A model generated the notes under the pieces. The model did no database searches and had not been told where the DNA came from. It was given only the letters and a program-made list of their open reading frames with translations. Both the position numbers and the translations under genes were made by a program. 10,142 nucleotides of DNA, from NCBI GenBank assembly GCA_944376785.1, contig CALWDV010000040.1, positions 1 through 10,142 on the forward strand. Reading direction: 5' to 3'. Of the stretch, positions 1 to 7,583 are shown piece by piece; within the stretch, counting starts at the first letter, position 1; the number at the start of each line of letters is the position of its first letter. This DNA is from an uncultured Clostridia bacterium. GTDB taxonomy: Bacteria; Bacillota; Clostridia; Christensenellales; UBA1242.

Positions 1-1227
1 TCTTATCAGTCGGAAAATAATCCACGATATGAAACAGTTAATGTTGCAAAAATTAGAGCAAAATATAATAATTGTCCACTTGTTTTAGGCAGTGCAACAC
101 CACAAATTGAAACTTTTTATTATGCACAAAAAGGTGATTATAATTTAATTACTTTAAAAAACAGAATTAACAAAATGCCATTACCAAAAATGGAAATTGT
201 TGATATGTGCCGTGAATTTCGTGAAGGAAACAAATCAATTTTTTCAAATTATTTGTTAAACGAAATTAACAAGGCAATTATTAATAACGAACAAATAATG
301 TTGTTTTTAAACCGACGTGGATATTCAAGTTTTCAAATGTGCAGGGAATGTGGCTATGTTGCAAAATGTTCCGATTGTGACGTTTCTTTGGTTTATCATA
401 AAGAAGATAATCTTTTAAAATGTCATTATTGCGGTAAAAAATTTAAGCCACTAACCAAGTGCCCAAATTGTGGCAATGTTAATTTAAAATTAGGCAACAC
501 TGGAACAGAAAAAGTTGTTAAAGATTTGCAAGAAATTTTTCCAAACACAAAAATTTTTAGAATGGATAACGACACCACAACAACAAAAAGTTCTCATGCT
601 AAAATTTTAAGTGATTTTGAAAAAACAAAACCTGCAATTTTGGTGGGAACTCAAATGATTGCAAAAGGTCACGATTTTCCACTTGTTACACTTGTTGGAA
701 TTTTAGATGCCGATTTAAGTTTGTTTTATTCCGATTTTAAAGCAAACGAAAAAACCTATCAGTTAGTAACACAAGTTGCTGGTCGTGCTGGTCGTGCCGA
801 AAAGGAAGGAAGAGTGGTTTTACAAACCTTTTTCCCAAAACATTATGTTTATAATTTTTGTGCAAACTACGATTATTTAAGGTTTTATAATAAAGAAATA
901 AATTTACGTGAAACGGCAGCTTTTCCACCATTTTCAAAAATAATTAGGGTTTTAATTACTTCTGAAAACGATGAAATTGCTAAAAATTTAACGCATGATT
1001 TGTTTTTAAAATATAAGGATTTAAGAATAAAAAACAAAAACGAATTTTATTTTTTAGAGGCAATGCGTTCGCCACATTCTAAAATTAAGAAAAAATTTAG
1101 ATATCAAGTGCTAATGCGTATTAAAGAAAACAATGATAATTTAGTTAAAGAAATTTTTAACATTAGTTTCACAACTAACAATAAAGTTAATGTTTTTGTT
1201 GAAGTTAACCCACAAAATTTAGGATAA
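1..1227 (+). CDS. priA: Primosomal replication-restart helicase PriA (5' truncated)
   Basis: 3'-to-5' superfamily 2 DNA helicase that reloads the replisome at stalled forks. The frame is open from the first base, so the gene begins upstream and the ATG at 175 is internal; 408 residues are visible. The first in-window residues match the region after the DEEH box (SYQSENNPRY), followed by helicase motif III-like GSATP. Then comes the PriA zinc-binding insertion with four Cys pairs (CREC, CSDC, CHYC, CPNC), a TGTEKV segment, and motifs V and VI (LVGTQMIAKGHDF, TQVAGRAGRA). The C-terminal domain is complete and ends at TAA 1225-1227. The N-terminal DNA-binding domain and Walker A/B lie outside the window. 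It is followed 33 bases later by def, as in Bacillus. Identification is secure from motif order. Confidence 0.97.
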   Translation, partial: SYQSENNPRYETVNVAKIRAKYNNCPLVLGSATPQIETFYYAQKGDYNLITLKNRINKMPLPKMEIVDMCREFREGNKSIFSNYLLNEINKAIINNEQIMLFLNRRGYSSFQMCRECGYVAKCSDCDVSLVYHKEDNLLKCHYCGKKFKPLTKCPNCGNVNLKLGNTGTEKVVKDLQEIFPNTKIFRMDNDTTTTKSSHAKILSDFEKTKPAILVGTQMIAKGHDFPLVTLVGILDADLSLFYSDFKANEKTYQLVTQVAGRAGRAEKEGRVVLQTFFPKHYVYNFCANYDYLRFYNKEINLRETAAFPPFSKIIRVLITSENDEIAKNLTHDLFLKYKDLRIKNKNEFYFLEAMRSPHSKIKKKFRYQVLMRIKENNDNLVKEIFNISFTTNNKVNVFVEVNPQNLG

Positions 1228-1260
1228 AAATTTTTAATTAAAATTAATTTAGGAGATATT

Positions 1261-1734
1261 ATGGCAATTAGAAATATTGTTTATAGTGATAATGAATTTA
1301 TTAGAAAACAAAGTAAAAAAGTTATTAATTTTGATGAAAGTTTATGGCAACTTTTAGACGATATGAAAGAAACAATGCATAAATTTAATGGCTGTGGTTT
1401 GGCAGCAATTCAAGTTGGTGTTTTGAAAAGGGTTGTTATTGTTGAAGTTAACAATGCTTTTATTGAACTAATTAATCCAGAAATTTTGGAAGAAATTGGC
1501 GAACAATGTGAAGTTGAAGGGTGTTTAAGTGTTAAAAACGTTTCAGGTTATGTTAAACGTCCAAGTCAAATAACTGTTAAAGCTTGCGACAGATTTGGCA
1601 ATGAATTTGTTATAACAGGAACAGGATATTTAGCTTGTGCACTTTCTCACGAAATAGACCACACAAAAGGCATTTTGTTCATTGACAAAATGGAAAAAGA
1701 ATATAAACCAAAAAATAGTAAAAAAGGAAAATAA
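1261..1734 (+). CDS. def: Peptide deformylase
   Basis: Metalloenzyme that removes the N-formyl group from nascent proteins at the ribosome exit. All three family motifs are present in 157 residues: GCGLAAIQ (44-51), EGCLS (86-90, metal ligand Cys88) and HEIDH (130-134, ligands His130 and His134, catalytic Glu131). The residue before HEIDH is Ser rather than the Gln of E. coli, which lies within family variation. The C-terminus ends in a short Lys-rich tail. The ATG at 1261 has AGGAG at 1251-1255 with a five-base spacer. fmt starts two bases after the stop, pairing the enzyme that removes formyl with the one that adds it. Confidence 0.97.
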   Translation: MAIRNIVYSDNEFIRKQSKKVINFDESLWQLLDDMKETMHKFNGCGLAAIQVGVLKRVVIVEVNNAFIELINPEILEEIGEQCEVEGCLSVKNVSGYVKRPSQITVKACDRFGNEFVITGTGYLACALSHEIDHTKGILFIDKMEKEYKPKNSKKGK

Positions 1735-1736
1735 TA

Positions 1737-2690
1737 ATGAAAATAGTTTTTTTTGGAACACCTGATTTTGCAATTCCAACTCTTCAAAGTTTAATTGATA
1801 GCAAACACACTGTGTTAGCTGTTGTTACTCAACCAGACAAACCTGTTGGCAGAAATGGTAAAGTTGTTTTTAGCCCCGTTAAAACTCTTGCTTTAAAACA
1901 CAACATTCCTGTTTTGCAATATGAAAAAATTAGACGTGATGGTGTTGAAGAATTAAAATCATTAAATGCCGATGTTTTTGTAACAGCAGCTTATGGTCAA
2001 ATTTTAAGCAAAGATATTTTAGAAGCGTCAAAATTTGGTGTGTTTAATGTTCATGGAAGTTTGCTTCCAAAATATAGGGGTGCTGCACCAATTCAATGGG
2101 CAATTATCAATGGCGAAAAAACAACGGGAATAACAATTTTAAAAAGTGATGTTGGAATGGATGATGGTAACATTATTCTTTCTAAATCTGTTGACATTAA
2201 AGATGGCGAAACAGCAGGAGAGTTGTTTAATCGTTTAAAAGTTATTGGCGCTGAATGTTTAATGGAAGCTTTAACTCAACTAGAAAATGGAACAATAACT
2301 TATACTCCTCAAATTCACAGTGAAGCAACAACCTGCAAAATGCTAAAAAAAGAACTATGCAAAATAGATTTTAATAAATCAACAAACGAAATTATTAATT
2401 TAATATTAGGTTTAAATCCTTGGCCTGTTGCCGAAATTTATTTTAAAGAAGGAAGATTTAAAGTTTATAAGGCACAAAATGCTAATGAAAAAATAAAAAA
2501 CTTTAACATTAATCCAAATTCCAAAAATGGCGAAGTTGTTGTGGCTTCACCAAAGCAAGGTTTAATTATTAAATGTGATAATGGATTTGTTGAATTAACT
2601 AGCATTCAAGCAGAAAATGGAAAAATTATGGATGCTAAAAGTTTATTAAACGGTAAAAAAATTGAAGTTGGACAAGTTGTAAATGAATAA
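1737..2690 (+). CDS. fmt: Methionyl-tRNA formyltransferase
   Basis: Transfers formyl from 10-formyl-tetrahydrofolate to Met-tRNAfMet for initiation. The 317 residues, of normal family length, start MKIVFFGTPDFA, a Rossmann-type formyl-transferase N-terminus. The signature FNVHGSLLPKYRGAAPIQ lies at 103-120. By alignment with E. coli the catalytic triad is Asn104, His106 and Asp142 (in VGMDDG). The C-terminal part (about 205-317) fits the OB-like tRNA-binding domain (LNPWPVAEIYF). A modest AAGGA precedes the ATG, about eight bases away inside the end of def. Its last eight bases overlap the start of rsmB (ATGAATAA), which implies coupled translation. Confidence 0.97.
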   Translation: MKIVFFGTPDFAIPTLQSLIDSKHTVLAVVTQPDKPVGRNGKVVFSPVKTLALKHNIPVLQYEKIRRDGVEELKSLNADVFVTAAYGQILSKDILEASKFGVFNVHGSLLPKYRGAAPIQWAIINGEKTTGITILKSDVGMDDGNIILSKSVDIKDGETAGELFNRLKVIGAECLMEALTQLENGTITYTPQIHSEATTCKMLKKELCKIDFNKSTNEIINLILGLNPWPVAEIYFKEGRFKVYKAQNANEKIKNFNINPNSKNGEVVVASPKQGLIIKCDNGFVELTSIQAENGKIMDAKSLLNGKKIEVGQVVNE

Positions 2691-3960
2691 GGAACTGGTA
2701 ACAGCATTTAAGGTTTTAAAAAAGGTTTATTTTGATGGCGGATATGCTTCCATTGAACTAAACAATGCTTTTAATGAATCATTAAATTTTAATTTAATAA
2801 CAAAAATTGTTTATGGTGTAATGGATTTTGATGTTAAGTTGCAATATTTTATTTCGCAATTTTACACAAAAGCTCCAAAAAAACAAGTTCAATTACTTTT
2901 AAAAATTGGAGCATACATAAAATTAGAATTAAACAGTATTCCTAATTTTGCATATGTTAATGAACTTGTTGAAATTGCAAAACATTCAAATTTAAAACCA
3001 TATGTTTCTTTTATTAATGCAACATTAAAAAAAATTAGTAGTTCGAATTTCACACTGCCTAATAAAGATGATAATTTAACCTACTTATCGGTTAAATATT
3101 CAAAACCAAAGTGGTTTATTAATTTAATGCTTCAAAATTTTGATTTAAATTTTGTTGAACAATATTTAGGTGAACAACTATCAACAAAAACTCACATTAG
3201 AATTAACACTTGTAAAACCACAATTTCTAATTTTTTAACTACTTTGCAAACTAATAAAATTGACTTTGTTCCTTCAGTTTTTGATGATGCTGTTTGGGTT
3301 GATTATTCAAAACTAATTCGCGTTAAAAATTTAAAAAATTTGTTTACTCCACAAGGAATTCCAAGCATGATTGTTTCAAGAAACGTTGTTGGTAACACAG
3401 TTTTAGATGCTTGTTCAGCACCTGGTGGAAAAGCAATTTATGTTGCAACACTAAATCCAAATTCGAAAGTAATTGCTTGTGATGTTTATGAACATCGTGT
3501 AAAATTAATTGAAGATTATAAATTAAATATGGGTGTTAAAAATTTAACAACAAACGTGTTAGATGCAACAAATTACAACCCAAGTTTTAAGGAAAACTTT
3601 GATTGTGTTTTGCTTGATGTTCCTTGTTCAGGTTTAGGAGTTATTAATAAAAAACCAGACATTTTAATTAATAACGAATTAAAATTTGATAAGTTGCCAA
3701 ATTTACAACTAGAAATTTTAGAAAATAATGCAAAATATGTTAAAATTGGTGGAACATTAATTTACAGCACTTGCACAATTTTGCCATGTGAAAACGAAAA
3801 AGTGTTGGAAGAATTTTTAAGTAAAAACAAAAATTTTAAAATTGAAAATGTTGAAACTTTTGGTGTTAATTGTGTTAATAATAATGGTTTTAAAACATTT
3901 TTTCCACACATTAGTAAAACAGAAGGATTTTTTATAGGGAAATTAAAAAGATATGAATAA
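2683..3960 (+). CDS. rsmB: 16S rRNA (cytosine-967-C5)-methyltransferase RsmB
   Basis: SAM-dependent methylation of C967 in 16S rRNA. The 425 residues begin with a NusB-like helical RNA-binding domain (about 1-125) and continue with an RNA m5C methyltransferase fold. Visible motifs are DACSAPGGK (SAM binding, 242-250), DVPCSGLG (motif IV, 312-319, Cys315) and YSTCT (motif VI, catalytic nucleophile Cys364). The two-cysteine arrangement and the NusB domain separate it from RsmF/NSUN-type paralogs. The start lies inside fmt and the end inside rlmN, both with ATGAATAA overlaps. No strong Shine-Dalgarno precedes the ATG, which fits termination-reinitiation from fmt. Confidence 0.95.
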   Translation: MNKELVTAFKVLKKVYFDGGYASIELNNAFNESLNFNLITKIVYGVMDFDVKLQYFISQFYTKAPKKQVQLLLKIGAYIKLELNSIPNFAYVNELVEIAKHSNLKPYVSFINATLKKISSSNFTLPNKDDNLTYLSVKYSKPKWFINLMLQNFDLNFVEQYLGEQLSTKTHIRINTCKTTISNFLTTLQTNKIDFVPSVFDDAVWVDYSKLIRVKNLKNLFTPQGIPSMIVSRNVVGNTVLDACSAPGGKAIYVATLNPNSKVIACDVYEHRVKLIEDYKLNMGVKNLTTNVLDATNYNPSFKENFDCVLLDVPCSGLGVINKKPDILINNELKFDKLPNLQLEILENNAKYVKIGGTLIYSTCTILPCENEKVLEEFLSKNKNFKIENVETFGVNCVNNNGFKTFFPHISKTEGFFIGKLKRYE

Positions 3961-5179
3961 TTTATTAGATTACAATTTAGAAGAATTAACAAATATTGTT
4001 TTAAGTTTTAATGAACAAAAATTTAGAGCAAAACAATTATATAATGCCATTTTAAATGGTAAAGATGTTTTAAGTGCAACAAACTTGCCACAAGCTTTTT
4101 TAAGTAAACTTACAGAAAAAGGTTTTAATATGCAAAGTTTAAAAATTCACAAAATTTTTAAATCGCACGATAAATCAGTTAAATTTTTATATAAATTAAA
4201 TGATGATAATTTAATTGAAGGTGTTTTAATGCAACATAGCTATGGAAACACACTTTGTGTTAGCACACAAGTTGGTTGCAAAATGAATTGTGCCTTTTGT
4301 GCTAGTGGTTTAAATTTTGTTAGAAATTTAACTGCTGGTGAAATTTTAGGGCAAGTTGTTCAAGTTAATTCATATTTAAAAGGTTTGGTAACTGATAGAA
4401 AAATAACCAACATTGTTTTAATGGGCTCTGGCGAACCACTTGATAATTTTGATAATGTTGTTAAATTTCTAAAATTAGTAACCAGCGATGATGGCTTTAA
4501 TTTTAGTGTTAGAAACATAACATTATCAACTTGTGGCATTCCAAGTAAAATTGAAAAACTTGCAGACCTAGGTTTAAGCATTAATTTAGCAATTTCACTT
4601 CATGCTCCAAACAACGAAATTAGAAAACAAATTATGCCTGTTGCAAAAAGTTTTTCAGTTGAAAGTGTTATCGAAGCAGCTAAACATTATAACACAATAA
4701 CAAACAGAATGATTTATATTGAATATGCTTTAATTGATGGTGTTAATTCATCTTTGCAAAATGCACGTGAATTGGCAGATTTATTGTGTGACTTAAATTG
4801 CAAAGTTAACTTAATTGGTTTAAATGAAGTTAAAGAACGTGGACTTAAAAAAGTAACTGATAGTCAAACACAACAATTTTTAAGAGAGCTTTTAAAGTGT
4901 GGCATTAGTGCAACAATAAGAAAAAGTTTAGGCGATGATGTTAATGGTGCTTGTGGTCAATTAAGAAACAAAGAATTAAGCCAACAAAAGGCAAAATCAA
5001 CTACTTTGCAAACAGCTAAAAAAATTGAAAATAAAGCCAAATTTAATAAAGAAATTAAAAATGACAGAAAAAATTTAAAAAACAAAAATAATAGTAAAAC
5101 AAATTCTAATTATAAAAAAGCTGAAAACAAAAAATCATTAAAAAACAATAAAACAAAAAATAATTATAGGGGTAAATAA
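3953..5179 (+). CDS. rlmN: Dual-specificity 23S rRNA/tRNA (adenine-C2)-methyltransferase RlmN, with long basic tail
   Basis: Radical-SAM enzyme that methylates C2 of A2503 in 23S rRNA and of A37 in some tRNAs. Key residues are present: the iron-sulfur motif C109-x3-C113-x2-C116, Cys102 (in TLCVST, equivalent to E. coli Cys118), methyl-carrier Cys334 (in GACGQL, equivalent to Cys355) and the SAM-binding GSGEP (158-162). The enzyme core ends near residue 338. Residues 341-408 form an extra tail made largely of Lys and Asn (20 Lys, 14 Asn of 68), probably disordered and possibly RNA-binding. It overlaps rsmB by eight bases. In Bacillus prpC and prkC follow; here rsgA follows directly and the TAA stop (5177-5179) touches the proposed rsgA start. 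Confidence 0.96.
   Translation: MNNLLDYNLEELTNIVLSFNEQKFRAKQLYNAILNGKDVLSATNLPQAFLSKLTEKGFNMQSLKIHKIFKSHDKSVKFLYKLNDDNLIEGVLMQHSYGNTLCVSTQVGCKMNCAFCASGLNFVRNLTAGEILGQVVQVNSYLKGLVTDRKITNIVLMGSGEPLDNFDNVVKFLKLVTSDDGFNFSVRNITLSTCGIPSKIEKLADLGLSINLAISLHAPNNEIRKQIMPVAKSFSVESVIEAAKHYNTITNRMIYIEYALIDGVNSSLQNARELADLLCDLNCKVNLIGLNEVKERGLKKVTDSQTQQFLRELLKCGISATIRKSLGDDVNGACGQLRNKELSQQKAKSTTLQTAKKIENKAKFNKEIKNDRKNLKNKNNSKTNSNYKKAENKKSLKNNKTKNNYRGK
5168..5172 (+). promoter_or_regulatory. Ribosome-binding site of rsgA
   Basis: AGGGG at 5168-5172, inside the last codons of rlmN. It lies six bases before ATC 5179 and nine before ATA 5182, and more than 110 bases before the first conventional in-frame start codon, TTG 5287. 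Its position is the main local evidence that translation starts near 5179-5184. Confidence 0.6.
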
Positions 5180-6048
5180 TCATAACAGGAAAAATTATTA
5201 AGGGAATTGCAAATCAATTTGTAATTTTTAGTGATAATAAATATTTTAATGCTGTTCCAACTGGCAACCTTAAAAAACAAGATAGATTGCTTGTTGGTGA
5301 TAATGTTGAAATTGTCAAAGATGAATTTAGTAATAATTATGTTATTACTAAGGTTTTACCAAGAAAAAATCAAATAATTAGGCCAAAAGTTGCAAACATT
5401 GACCAATTATTAATTGTTATTTCTGCAACTCCAAAGCCAGATTTATATTTGGTTGATAAATTAATTATTAATTGTTTTATTAACAACATAAGTCCAGTTT
5501 TAATAATTAATAAAATTGATTTAATTTCAAACACTGAAATTAATGAAATTTTGAATCAATATGAAAATGTGGTTGAAAAAATAATATTAACAAGTGCATT
5601 AAATAAAATAAATATAGCCAATTTAAAAAGTTTTTTAAAAAACAAAACAAGTGTTTTTGCAGGTCAAAGTGCAGTTGGAAAAAGCAGTTTGTTAAATGCT
5701 ATTTCTCCCGAAATTAATCAAGCAACAAATGTTTTAAGTAAAAAAGTTGAACGTGGTAAACACACAACCAGAGAATGCACAATATTTGTTTTGGAAGACA
5801 ACATTTTAATTGCCGACACACCGGGATTTAGTATGTTAGAATTAGATTTTAAATTTTCAGAACTTACAAGTTATTATCCTGAATTTGCAAATTACAAATG
5901 CAAGTTTAACAACTGTTCTCATATTAATGAAAATGGCTGTGGTGTAATTGAAGGGGTAAATAATGGCGAAATTAACAAAAATCGCTATAATAGATATGTT
6001 GAAATGTTTAAACAATTAAAAACAAAGTGGGATAAAGAATATGATTAA
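5179..6048 (+). CDS. rsgA: Ribosome small-subunit-dependent GTPase RsgA, non-canonical start codon
   Basis: Circularly permuted GTPase (YjeQ/CpgA) acting in late 30S maturation. Numbered from ATC 5179 (289 residues): OB-fold N-terminus with GKIIKGIA at 4-11, G4 NKID (111-114), then G1 GQSAVGKSS (162-170), a G2-region GKHTTR (193-198), G3 DTPGF (213-217), and zinc finger Cys241, Cys246, His248, Cys254. Homology runs upstream to about 5188, whereas the first usual start codon in frame, TTG 5287, would delete much of the OB fold. An in-frame TAA at 5173-5175 leaves only ATA 5176, ATC 5179 and ATA 5182 ahead of GKIIK. I favour ATC 5179, because TAATC looks like a changed TAATG stop/start junction, with ATA 5182 as the alternative. 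B. subtilis CpgA is 298 residues. It overlaps rpe by eight bases. Confidence 0.93.
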   Translation: MITGKIIKGIANQFVIFSDNKYFNAVPTGNLKKQDRLLVGDNVEIVKDEFSNNYVITKVLPRKNQIIRPKVANIDQLLIVISATPKPDLYLVDKLIINCFINNISPVLIINKIDLISNTEINEILNQYENVVEKIILTSALNKINIANLKSFLKNKTSVFAGQSAVGKSSLLNAISPEINQATNVLSKKVERGKHTTRECTIFVLEDNILIADTPGFSMLELDFKFSELTSYYPEFANYKCKFNNCSHINENGCGVIEGVNNGEINKNRYNRYVEMFKQLKTKWDKEYD

Positions 6049-6703
6049 AATATCACCAAGCACAAATCCTGAAAAGGAAGAAAATTTAATTAATTATGTT
6101 AAAATTTTAGAACAAACCAGTGCTGATTATTTACATTGTGACGTTATGGACGGTGTTTTTGTTGAAAATAAATGTTTAAGCTATAATAAACTTTATGAAG
6201 TAAGTCAAAATTCAACCATTGCATTAGATGTTCACTTAATGGTTGCAAATCCAATTCAAGTTTGGAAAAAGTTTTTAATATGCAAACCAACAATTTTAAC
6301 CATTCATTATGAAGCAATAAAAAATAAAGCACATTTAATTTATTTGTTACGAGAAATTAAAAGCAAACACATAATGGTTGGTTTAAGCATTAAACCAAGT
6401 ACAGAAATTAATGAAATTAAGCAATATTTGCCACTTGTCGATTTGGTTTTAATTATGAGCGTTGAACCAGGAAAAAGTGGTCAAAGTTTTATTAAGTCAA
6501 GCATTAACCGAATTGAATACTTAAAACAAATTATTTTAGAAAATAACTATAACATTAAAATTGAAGTTGATGGTGGTATTAACGAAAATAATGTTAAAGA
6601 TGTTTATAATGCTGGTGCAAACATTGTGGTTATGGGAAGTGCTGTTTACAATTCAGCAAATAAAATTGATTATATTAACAAAATTAAAGCTTTAACTAAA
6701 TAA
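6041..6703 (+). CDS. rpe: Ribulose-phosphate 3-epimerase
   Basis: Interconverts ribulose 5-phosphate and xylulose 5-phosphate in the pentose phosphate pathway, as a TIM barrel. In 220 residues, of normal length, it shows ISPS at the N-terminus, HCDVMDG with metal ligands His32 and Asp34, DVHLMV with His65, and VDGGI with catalytic Asp177. The phosphate-binding loops VEPGKSGQSF (141-150) and VMGSA are also present. The start overlaps rsgA by eight bases (ATGATTAA), with GGGA at 6029-6032 as a weak ribosome-binding site. The rsgA-rpe pairing matches Bacillus yloQ-yloR (cpgA-rpe). There is no terminator before the next gene, 37 bases on. Confidence 0.96.
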   Translation: MIKISPSTNPEKEENLINYVKILEQTSADYLHCDVMDGVFVENKCLSYNKLYEVSQNSTIALDVHLMVANPIQVWKKFLICKPTILTIHYEAIKNKAHLIYLLREIKSKHIMVGLSIKPSTEINEIKQYLPLVDLVLIMSVEPGKSGQSFIKSSINRIEYLKQIILENNYNIKIEVDGGINENNVKDVYNAGANIVVMGSAVYNSANKIDYINKIKALTK

Positions 6704-6740
6704 ATGACATAAAACTAATAACATTTAAAAGGAAATTTGT

Positions 6741-7439
6741 ATGAAAGTTTTAGTTTTTAGCGATACACATTCAAATATTTATGCTTTAAAAAAACTTATT
6801 AACTCACAGGACTTTAAAACTGCCAACTTAAAAATTTGTTTAGGTGACAATATTATGATGGGTCCAAGACCTAATGAAGTTTTAGAAATACTAACAAAAA
6901 TGGATTGTGTTACTTTAATTGGAAATAATGATGGTTATATTGCAAATCAAATTTCAATTAAAGATTCAAATTCGTTAAGTGCAGAAAGAAAAGAACATAT
7001 TAATTATGTGAAAAATATTTTAAAACCAGAATATCTTCGATGGTTACAAAAATTGCCTTATGAATACGTTTTAACAACAAAAAAACATAAGTTATATTTT
7101 ACACATTATATTTGGGAAAATAAGTTTACTATTAAAGATTGTGGTTATCCAATTTGTGAAAAATCAATTATAGAAGATTTTAAAAACATTAATTGTGATT
7201 ATGTTTTTTATGGTCACCAACATAAACCATATAAATTTATTAATGGTAAGCATTATTATGGCATTGGTTCAATAGGAATGATTTACCCAGGGAATTATGC
7301 TGTGATTAATATTGATGATGATGGTGAAGTTGATGTTGAGTATAAAACATTAAAATATAATTTTGACTTAATGAAAAATGATATGATTAATCAAAATTAT
7401 GTTTGTTCAAAATTATTTTTAACTTTTTTTGATAATTAA
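6741..7439 (+). CDS. Calcineurin-like metallophosphoesterase (ApaH/YfcE-related), substrate unknown
   Basis: Soluble metallophosphoesterase of 232 residues. Metal-site motifs appear in the usual order: SDTH (7-10), GDN (35-37), GNND (61-64), His122 and GHQH (158-161), followed by GIGSIGM (174-180) where many relatives have NPGSVG. The segment GPRPNEV (41-47) and the WLQKLP region (101-106) fit the Metallophos_2-type phosphodiesterase or Ser/Thr-phosphatase-like family rather than bacterial exonuclease SbcD. The substrate cannot be read from sequence. AAGGA at 6729-6733 gives a seven-base spacer to the ATG. It takes the position of thiN/yloS (thiamine pyrophosphokinase) in the Bacillus order, but shares nothing recognisable with ThiN. 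It is the last gene before the operon terminator. Confidence 0.85.
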   Translation: MKVLVFSDTHSNIYALKKLINSQDFKTANLKICLGDNIMMGPRPNEVLEILTKMDCVTLIGNNDGYIANQISIKDSNSLSAERKEHINYVKNILKPEYLRWLQKLPYEYVLTTKKHKLYFTHYIWENKFTIKDCGYPICEKSIIEDFKNINCDYVFYGHQHKPYKFINGKHYYGIGSIGMIYPGNYAVINIDDDGEVDVEYKTLKYNFDLMKNDMINQNYVCSKLFLTFFDN

Positions 7440-7460
7440 AGTTTATAGCATAGTAAAATA

Positions 7461-7494
7461 AAAAAGATTATAGATTGTACTATAATCTTTTTTT
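7461..7494 (+). terminator. Intrinsic terminator ending the priA-phosphoesterase operon
   Basis: A perfect 13-bp stem, 7461-7473 with 7480-7492, has a six-base loop ATTGTA and a run of seven T (7488-7494). The stem is A/T-rich (GATTATAG/CTATAATC at the loop end). Flanking TAGTAAAA (7451-7458) and TTTTACTA (7491-7498) could lengthen it with a bulge. The A-run on the left side could also make it work in reverse. It lies 21 bases after the phosphoesterase stop and separates that operon from spoVM. Confidence 0.85.
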
Positions 7495-7545
7495 ACTAAA
7501 ATTTTTCACGTGTTTGTAAATCAAAAGCAAAAATTCATTTTTAAT

Positions 7546-7553
7546 CATATATT
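7546..7553 (+). promoter_or_regulatory. Candidate sigma-E/sigma-K -10 element of spoVM
   Basis: CATATATT fits the sporulation sigma-E -10 pattern CATAyAhT (and, with the following A, the sigma-K pattern CATAnnnTA). It would place the start of transcription near 7560, nine bases before the Shine-Dalgarno. B. subtilis spoVM is under sigma-E. No convincing sigma-E -35 box is seen at the expected 13-15 base distance (the region there is A-rich), so the call rests on the -10 and context. Confidence 0.4.
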
Positions 7554-7568
7554 AAATTAATATGTTTT

Positions 7569-7576
7569 GGAGGTGA
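7569..7576 (+). promoter_or_regulatory. Ribosome-binding site of spoVM
   Basis: GGAGGTGA is an eight-base perfect complement to the 16S anti-Shine-Dalgarno end. No gene other than the 25-codon spoVM frame lies behind it. From GGAGG the spacer is ten bases to TTG 7584 and four to TTG 7578. The former also gives the alignment with SpoVM residue 1. Confidence 0.8.
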
Positions 7577-7583
7577 ATTGCTT

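Noticed and set aside
175..177. ATG at 175 as a start for a shorter helicase gene.
   Set aside because: The frame continues upstream to base 1 with PriA-specific sequence, so the gene is cut by the window edge.
1645..1665. Ser-His in place of Gln-His before the deformylase HEIDH motif as a sign of an inactive enzyme.
   Set aside because: The metal ligands, catalytic Glu, GCGLAAIQ and EGCLS are intact, and this position varies in clostridial deformylases.
5287..5289. TTG 5287 as the rsgA start.
   Set aside because: It has no ribosome-binding site at a usable distance and would remove 36 residues of the conserved OB-fold domain.
6704..6740. Short similarity between the rpe-phosphoesterase gap (ACATAAAACTAA) and bases 7665-7676 as a repeat.
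   Set aside because: Too short and too A/T-rich to separate from chance.
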